A stretch of 8,795 bases of DNA from positions 1-8,795 of the forward strand of contig CAAGNU010000349.1 of NCBI GenBank assembly GCA_900771365.1, read 5' to 3'. The notes beneath the pieces are model-generated. The model was not told the origin of the DNA and did not search any database. It saw only the letters and a program-made list of their open reading frames with translations. Origin of the DNA: Bacteroidales bacterium (lineage in GTDB: Bacteria; Bacteroidota; Bacteroidia; Bacteroidales; P3). The first letter of the stretch is position 1. Each line of letters starts with the position of its first letter. This document shows, in pieces, positions 4,829 to 8,795 of this stretch. A program made the position numbers and the translations under genes.

Positions 4829-5476
4829 ATGCTCAGAAACAATATGAAAAGAACAGCAATGATATTGGCATCGGTGATGCTTTTTTGCGGTATCGCCTCT
4901 GCTCAGGACTATGTTGTCCCTGTTGAAACATGGGACTATGAAGAAATTAATGGCAGTAACTACCACGGCTATTCCTTCCACGAAAGCTGGGATGTCGACT
5001 TCACCATCGAGAACCAGGATGGTCGCTATACCCCCACTGAGGAGGACATCGCCGAGGCCGAGCGTCTCATACAGAAAAAGCTCGCCTATGTCAACCGCCA
5101 CCACATCAACCAAGAGGGTATGTGCCCTGTTGTCGACGAGCACATCCGCAAATATGAGCGTCAGTATGTAGGCTTCACCGACTTCACGGGCTGCCACATC
5201 GTCTGGGTCAATTTTGTCTGGGACGACAATGCTGCCGAGCGCCTCACGCAGGACATCGTCCTCACCGAGGGTGGCTGCGGCCACTATTGGCACATCAAAG
5301 TCAACCTCTCCACGGGCAAAGTCTACGACCTCGAAGTCAACAGCGACGGCGATGTCAAGTACGTGCCCCGCGTCAAGAAGCCCGCGCACCGCATCAGCCG
5401 TCCCAAGGCTCCGCAGGCTCCTGGAAAGATCCGCAAGACCGGCATTCCCCACGACCCCAACGAGGCTCGCTTCTAA
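4829..5476 (+). CDS. Secreted protein of unknown function
   Basis: I do not recognise this 215-residue protein. It begins with a clear type I signal peptide: a basic start, a hydrophobic core and a cleavage site after A25 (IASA|Q). Translation could instead start at ATG 4844 (residue 6), which gives a more ordinary signal peptide with MKR at its start. The mature part is acidic and aromatic-rich, with the sequence YVGFTDFTGCHIVWVNFVW (about 113-131) and then GCGHYWHIKVNLSTGKVYD (about 149-167), an alternating pattern that suggests beta strands. Three cysteines (99, 122, 150) remain after cleavage, so one disulfide is possible. The last 35 residues are basic, proline-rich and probably disordered. 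It has its own promoter and is followed by a hairpin, so it may be transcribed separately from the GtrA group. No T9SS tail is seen. Confidence 0.8.
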   Translation: MLRNNMKRTAMILASVMLFCGIASAQDYVVPVETWDYEEINGSNYHGYSFHESWDVDFTIENQDGRYTPTEEDIAEAERLIQKKLAYVNRHHINQEGMCPVVDEHIRKYERQYVGFTDFTGCHIVWVNFVWDDNAAERLTQDIVLTEGGCGHYWHIKVNLSTGKVYDLEVNSDGDVKYVPRVKKPAHRISRPKAPQAPGKIRKTGIPHDPNEARF

Positions 5477-5500
5477 GCCGTCTTTATCGATAATCCGAAT

Positions 5501-5533
5501 TGAGAATCGTCGACACTCTGTCACCGATTCTCA
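5501..5533 (+). terminator. Inverted repeat after the secreted-protein gene, possible terminator
   Basis: TGAGAATCG (5501-5509) and CGATTCTCA (5525-5533) form a perfect 9-bp stem with a 15-nt loop, 24 bp after the stop codon. The sequence beyond it is AT-rich (TTTATATTATTT) but has no clean U-run, so termination may be weak. The stem could instead be an operator ahead of the GtrA gene. Confidence 0.45.
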
Positions 5534-5617
5534 GTTCTCATTTATATTATTTGGAAAAGAGTCCGACCTATTATTTTATAACGTAAACAGTAACACCGCC
5601 GTCACGTATACTTTGCC

Positions 5618-6070
5618 ATGGACCTCATTTGGAAATTTATCAAATTCGGCATTGTCGGCTTCTCAGGCATGATAGTCGACTATGCCTTCCTCATACTCTT
5701 CGTCGAAGTCTTTCATTGGCCCGACCTCGTGGCCAACGCTTGCAGCTTTACGCTTGCGGCTTCCTCCAACTACCTCCTCAACCGTATCTGGACTTTCCGC
5801 AGCCATGATAAGCAGGTGGGTCGCGAATACTTCAAATTCTTCCTCGTCTCCCTCGTAGGCCTCGGCATCAGCACCCTCACCATCTTCCTCTTCGAACGTG
5901 CCCTCCCTGGCTGGAGCGCTGAGGCTGGAAACGGCTTCCGCTTCATCATCTTCATCAAGTATTTCTACCTCCTCAAATTCATCGCCATAGTCATCACGAC
6001 CATTTGGAACTTCTTCGGCAACCTCCTCTTCACCTTCCGCGAAAAAGACAGTAACAACAACCCTGTATAA
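5618..6070 (+). CDS. GtrA-family membrane protein
   Basis: This 150-residue protein has four predicted membrane helices (about 7-27, 37-55, 72-92 and 112-136) and both GtrA-family signatures: FGIVGFSG after the first basic residues, and NYLLNRIWTF (51-60), echoed by WNFFGNLLFTFRE near the end (130-142). Family members are thought to flip or hand over polyprenyl-phosphate-linked sugars at the inner membrane for surface-polysaccharide modification or lipid glycosylation. The start at 5618 is set by the first helix; the next ATG (codon 18) would remove it. A glycosyltransferase is encoded two genes downstream, with the carboxypeptidase gene between, and the spacing to the next gene is only 13 bp, so co-transcription is likely. 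No clear promoter is visible; a TATACTTTG directly before the ATG is off-consensus in spacing. Confidence 0.9.
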   Translation: MDLIWKFIKFGIVGFSGMIVDYAFLILFVEVFHWPDLVANACSFTLAASSNYLLNRIWTFRSHDKQVGREYFKFFLVSLVGLGISTLTIFLFERALPGWSAEAGNGFRFIIFIKYFYLLKFIAIVITTIWNFFGNLLFTFREKDSNNNPV

Positions 6071-6083
6071 TCCACTCCTTGAT

Positions 6084-7307
6084 ATGAAGCATACGTCCCT
6101 GATACTCGTCCTGCTCGTTGGAGCCTTCCTTGCCCCCGCGCAGACCCTCAAGCCGCGTCCCGACGCCTTCCCCTCTTTGCCCGACAGTCTCGAACCCAAA
6201 GCCCTCCTCATGGCCTCCACTCTTGAGGAGATGACTGCCTCTTGGGACCGTTACCCTACCTACCCGCTCTACCTTGAGATGATGCAGCATTATGCCGACC
6301 GCTATCCCGCTTTCTGCCGTGTCGATACTATCGGGACCTCCCTCCAGGGTCGTCTCATCCTCGCCCTCGCCATCACAGGCGCTGAGCCGGGTGCCGACCC
6401 CACGGGTCGCCCTGAGGTGTTCTTAACCTCCACCATGCACGGCGACGAGATTGCAGGCTACTATCTCATGCTCCGCCTTGCCGACACCCTTATCCGCTCA
6501 TACGGTGTCGACCCCTATATCACCCGGCTCCTCGACCGCACAGTTGTCTACATCAACCCCCTCTCCAACCCCGACGGCACCTACCACGGCGGCGATACCA
6601 CCGTGGCCTCGGCATGGCGCTACAATGCGAACTATGTCGACCTCAACCGTAACTATCCCGACCCCTTCGGTACCGACCCTGTCGACCCTGTCCAGCAGGA
6701 GAACTTAGCCATGATAGACTATGTTGCCAGCCATCATTTCCGCCTTAGTGCCAACATTCATGGTGGTTCAGAGGTCTTCAACTATCCTTGGGATAGTTTC
6801 GAGTCTTCCGAACGTCCTCACCCTCTTACCGAATGGTGGAAGCAGGTCTCAAAGCGCTATGTCGACACCTGCCGCCTCCGCAACAGCCGTCTCTTCACGG
6901 ATGTCGTTCGCAGCGGCTACCTCCAAGGTGGCGACTGGTATGTCATCCCCAACGGCCGTCAGGACTACTTCAACTACTGCTATGGCATCCGTGAGATTAC
7001 CATGGAGCTCTCTACCGTCAAGAAGCTTTCTTCCGCCAAGCTGCCGCTATATTGGCAGTATCAAGGCTCCGCCCTCGTCCGTTTCATTGATGAGGTCCAC
7101 ACCTTTGCCGACTCTACCGATGATACCGCCCACCTCGCCATCCGCCCCGTCGGGCAGCAGCCCTTCGTGGTCTATCCCAACCCCACGCGTGGCCCCATTA
7201 GCGTCGTCACCCCGCAGGGCATTCTCCGCTACGACCTCTCCGACCGCCCCGCAGGCCTCCACATCATCCGCGTCCAAGACCGCCCCGTCAAAGTCATCAA
7301 ACTCTGA
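6084..7307 (+). CDS. Secreted M14 zinc carboxypeptidase with short T9SS-like tail
   Basis: This 407-residue exported metallocarboxypeptidase has a signal peptide at about 1-19 (cleavage near APA|Q). Zinc ligands are visible as H119-x-x-E122 in TMHGDE and H226 in NIHGGSE. The substrate-carboxylate site N188-R189 lies in VDLNRNYPD, and the catalytic glutamate is E308 in ITMELSTVKK. These motifs resemble the regulatory carboxypeptidase (CPE/CPD/CPM-like, M14B) group, which removes C-terminal basic or other residues, and Porphyromonas CPG70-type enzymes. The last residues, YPNPTRGPISV through YDLSDRPAGLHIIRVQDRPVKVIKL (about 374-407), look like a type A T9SS C-terminal domain but are only about half its usual length. 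All catalytic residues are present. It follows GtrA by 13 bp and precedes the glycosyltransferase by 56 bp. It probably acts at the cell surface or outside the cell; substrate specificity is not deducible. Confidence 0.93.
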   Translation: MKHTSLILVLLVGAFLAPAQTLKPRPDAFPSLPDSLEPKALLMASTLEEMTASWDRYPTYPLYLEMMQHYADRYPAFCRVDTIGTSLQGRLILALAITGAEPGADPTGRPEVFLTSTMHGDEIAGYYLMLRLADTLIRSYGVDPYITRLLDRTVVYINPLSNPDGTYHGGDTTVASAWRYNANYVDLNRNYPDPFGTDPVDPVQQENLAMIDYVASHHFRLSANIHGGSEVFNYPWDSFESSERPHPLTEWWKQVSKRYVDTCRLRNSRLFTDVVRSGYLQGGDWYVIPNGRQDYFNYCYGIREITMELSTVKKLSSAKLPLYWQYQGSALVRFIDEVHTFADSTDDTAHLAIRPVGQQPFVVYPNPTRGPISVVTPQGILRYDLSDRPAGLHIIRVQDRPVKVIKL

Positions 7308-7363
7308 AAACGCTTTTTTCTCGAAACACAGCGATTAACATTCGCCCTCCAAAACGCTGCCCT

Positions 7364-8503
7364 GTGCCCCGCTATGACCATATCGCAGTAGCCGTCCCCA
7401 TGCTGGCCGAGCTCGACAACGTCCCGCAGCTCCTCAGCCGCCTCCGTGCCCAGACCCACGCCAACTACACCCTCTACTGCTGCGTCAACAACGTCGAGGG
7501 AGGTTACGGCTTTGAAGAAAATCAGCGTTGTCTGGAGCTCCTTGCCGAGGTGCGCGACATCCCCCTCGTCGTGATTGACCGTAGTTCTCCCGGCCTTGGC
7601 TGGAGCGGCAAACGCCGCGGCGTAGGTTATGCCCGCAAAGAGCTTTTCGACCGCATCCTGCAAGACTGCGACGACCATGAGCTCCTCGTCAGCCTCGATG
7701 CCGATACCGACTTCGACCCCGCCTACTTCGAAGCCCTTCTCAGCACCTTCCGTGCCCACCCCCAAGCCCAGGCTCTCAGCGTCCCCTACTTCCACCCCCT
7801 CAGCGGCTCCGATGCTCTCGACCGCCCTATGCTGCGCTACGAGTGCTATATGCGCCACTATCACCTCGGCCTTCTCCGTATCGGCAGTCCCTACGCTTTC
7901 ACCGCCCTTGGATCCGCCATCGTATGCCCTGCCTGGGCCTACCGCCGTGTGGGAGGCATCACGCCCCTGCAAGGCGGCGAGGACTTCTACCTCATGCAAA
8001 AGTTCGCCAAGACAGGGACCATCCTCCAGCGTCTCGACGACCCCTACGGCCACCTCTGTGTGCGACCCCAGGGGCGCACCTCCGCCCGTGTGCCCTTCGG
8101 CACAGGCCCTGCAATAGCCCGTGGAGTCGCTTCAATGGACGAGAGCTACCCATTCTATGCCCCCGAGGGCTATAGCGCCGTAAAAGCCACGTATGACCTC
8201 TTCCCAGCCCTCTATGACGCCGACATCGAGACACCCCTCTCTCCCTTCCTGCGCCAGCAGCTCGCCACAGACCAACTCTGGGAGCCCCTGCGGCGTAACT
8301 TCAAGAGCCGCGACCGCTTCGTCCATGCCTGCCACGAGCGCCTCGACGGCCTCCGCATACTCCAGTACCTCAAGAACACCCCCTCCTGCCGCCTCGCCAT
8401 AGAAGACCTCCCCGTCGATTTCCGCCACGACCCCGTCGCCACCCTCGACGCCTACCGCCACGACCTCCTCCGCCAAGAGCAGCAGTTAATAAATCCAGCA
8501 TAG
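7364..8503 (+). CDS. Family 2-like (GT-A fold) glycosyltransferase
   Basis: This 379-residue soluble protein has a nucleotide-sugar-binding opening (HIAVAVPMLAELDNVPQLL, 6-24) and a DxD metal/sugar-phosphate motif in LVSLDADTDFD (D112-A-D114). It also has GGITPLQGGEDFYLMQKFAK (197-216), which resembles the acceptor-site G-G-E-D pattern of GT2 enzymes. There are no membrane helices, so it probably works at the cytoplasmic face. The C-terminal half (about 260-379) is specific and unassigned. It would transfer an activated sugar to a lipid carrier, glycan or protein; pairing with the GtrA protein encoded upstream supports polyprenyl-sugar or surface-glycan assembly. The start is GTG at 7364 with no Shine-Dalgarno; an ATT at 7340 is the only other candidate. 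Codons are strikingly C-ending (CTC, GCC, CGC). Confidence 0.85.
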   Translation: MPRYDHIAVAVPMLAELDNVPQLLSRLRAQTHANYTLYCCVNNVEGGYGFEENQRCLELLAEVRDIPLVVIDRSSPGLGWSGKRRGVGYARKELFDRILQDCDDHELLVSLDADTDFDPAYFEALLSTFRAHPQAQALSVPYFHPLSGSDALDRPMLRYECYMRHYHLGLLRIGSPYAFTALGSAIVCPAWAYRRVGGITPLQGGEDFYLMQKFAKTGTILQRLDDPYGHLCVRPQGRTSARVPFGTGPAIARGVASMDESYPFYAPEGYSAVKATYDLFPALYDADIETPLSPFLRQQLATDQLWEPLRRNFKSRDRFVHACHERLDGLRILQYLKNTPSCRLAIEDLPVDFRHDPVATLDAYRHDLLRQEQQLINPA

Positions 8504-8664
8504 AGGTGATGATAGTGCATCGTCCACTATGCTACAAATATAGATTCAAGAGGGAAGAGACTTATAATGACACTTTATCGAGAAATTCCTTTAGGTTGTT
8601 AATGAATACTAAGGAATTATCTTTAGTTGTAACAAACAATGGTTCGGTAGGAAAAAGTTAACAA
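8504..8664. other. AT-rich gene-free stretch with small inverted repeats
   Basis: The stretch contains ATAGTG/CACTAT (8512-8517 and 8525-8530, 7-nt loop) and AATTCCTT/AAGGAATT (8584-8591 and 8611-8618). It also has near-direct repeats CTTTAGGTTGT and CTTTAGTTGT. The first hairpin could end the glycosyltransferase transcript but has no U-run. Base composition shifts abruptly from the GC-rich coding region to AT-rich here, which might mark the boundary of a transferred segment. I see no gene in it. Confidence 0.4.
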
Positions 8665-8795
8665 TTAGGCGGCAGGAGCCGCGATATTAAAGAGTTCTTT
8701 GACAATTTTGGCATTTATTGACTTGTTCGGACGGAAGCCCGTCATGACAAAAAATCGGTTCATGATATATGCGTTGTTTAACAACGATTTAAGAT
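8665..8795 (-). CDS. 3' end of an unidentified minus-strand ORF, truncated by the window edge
   Basis: Reading leftward from 8795, a frame stays open for 42 codons and ends at TAA (8667-8665). A possible internal ATG at 8763 would give a complete 32-residue peptide that begins MNRFFVMTGFRPNK. The peptide ends in VKELFNIAAPAA. It has no motif that I recognise and could be the tail of a larger protein such as a transposase, a small stand-alone protein, or chance. Codons are AT-rich, unlike the neighbouring genes. It contains the dyad CGTTGTTTAACAACG (8772-8786). Confidence 0.35.
   Translation of the reverse strand, partial: LKSLLNNAYIMNRFFVMTGFRPNKSINAKIVKELFNIAAPAA

Noticed and set aside
4808..5524. 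Minus-strand frame (238 codons) opposite the secreted protein
   Set aside because: It is rich in Val, Ala and Asp as expected of a reverse-strand shadow, overlaps the plus-strand promoter, and the plus strand has a signal peptide and promoter.
5555..5595. Possible dif-like site near TATTATTTTATAACGTAAAC
   Set aside because: Compared with the XerC/XerD arms of known dif sites, only a few positions match and the TTATGTTAA half is not present.
5607..5617. TATACTTTG as a promoter directly before the GtrA start codon
   Set aside because: The spacing within the box is off by one and transcription would start inside the coding region, leaving no intact start codon.
7229..8053. Minus-strand frame (274 codons) opposite the peptidase end and glycosyltransferase
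   Set aside because: The opposite strand encodes conserved M14 and GT-A motifs; this frame has none and a low-complexity Glu/Val/Gly composition.
8665..8795. CRISPR repeat or rRNA leader at the right edge
   Set aside because: The dyad at 8772-8786 occurs once with no spacer periodicity, and no TAnnTTTG follows the TTTGACA-like string at 8698.

Overview
The window looks like chromosomal DNA from a member of the Bacteroidales. Three things point there: several Bacteroidetes-type -7 boxes (TAnnTTTG) upstream of genes, few Shine-Dalgarno sites, and a secreted carboxypeptidase that ends in a short sequence resembling a type IX secretion (T9SS) C-terminal signal. Together with a hotdog-fold CoA ammonia-lyase and a CoA-transferase subunit, this suggests an anaerobic, amino-acid-fermenting relative. 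I cannot assign a genus.

Layout, left to right. (1) 1-122 is a structured leader with a -7 box, a stem-loop, a possible pseudoknot and a strong Shine-Dalgarno in front of a three-codon mini-ORF. It precedes a TPR-repeat protein (123-794, +). (2) A near-perfect sigma-54 promoter at 876-892, preceded by repeated upstream sites, drives an Hsp20 small heat-shock protein (975-1409, +). (3) A gene-free stretch of about 620 bp (1410-2027) holds a terminator, a pair of palindrome-containing repeats, an 85-bp tandem repeat, and a strong bidirectional terminator. (4) A minus-strand group reads from right to left: CoA-transferase alpha subunit (4535-3888), 3-aminobutyryl-CoA ammonia-lyase-like protein (3671-3279), and a DAACS-type symporter (3194-2028). 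An intrinsic terminator sits in each gap. This looks like a fragment of the lysine-to-butyrate/acetate pathway joined to a carboxylate or amino-acid importer. The CoA-transferase beta subunit is absent.

(5) A divergent promoter region (about 4536-4828) leads into a plus-strand group: an unrecognised secreted protein (4829-5476), a GtrA-family membrane protein (5618-6070), an M14 zinc carboxypeptidase (6084-7307) and a family-2-like glycosyltransferase (7364-8503). The last three are tightly spaced and probably co-transcribed. GtrA plus a GT-A glycosyltransferase suggests a cell-surface glycan or polyprenyl-sugar function; the peptidase is exported. (6) 8504-8664 is AT-rich and gene-free, with small inverted repeats. 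The 3' end of an unrecognised minus-strand ORF runs off the right edge.

The coding strand is C-rich in both divergent groups (2028-4535 minus and 4829-8503 plus), while the TPR gene is G-rich. The plus strand therefore appears to change from G-rich to C-rich near 4540-4830. That could be a replichore boundary or only a codon-usage effect. The most interesting signals are the sigma-54 control of hsp20, the terminator-punctuated CoA-transferase/ammonia-lyase/symporter operon with a structured leader, the pseudoknot/mini-ORF leader of the TPR gene with a possible out-of-frame lipoprotein signal behind it, and the unexplained repeats at 1508-1929.
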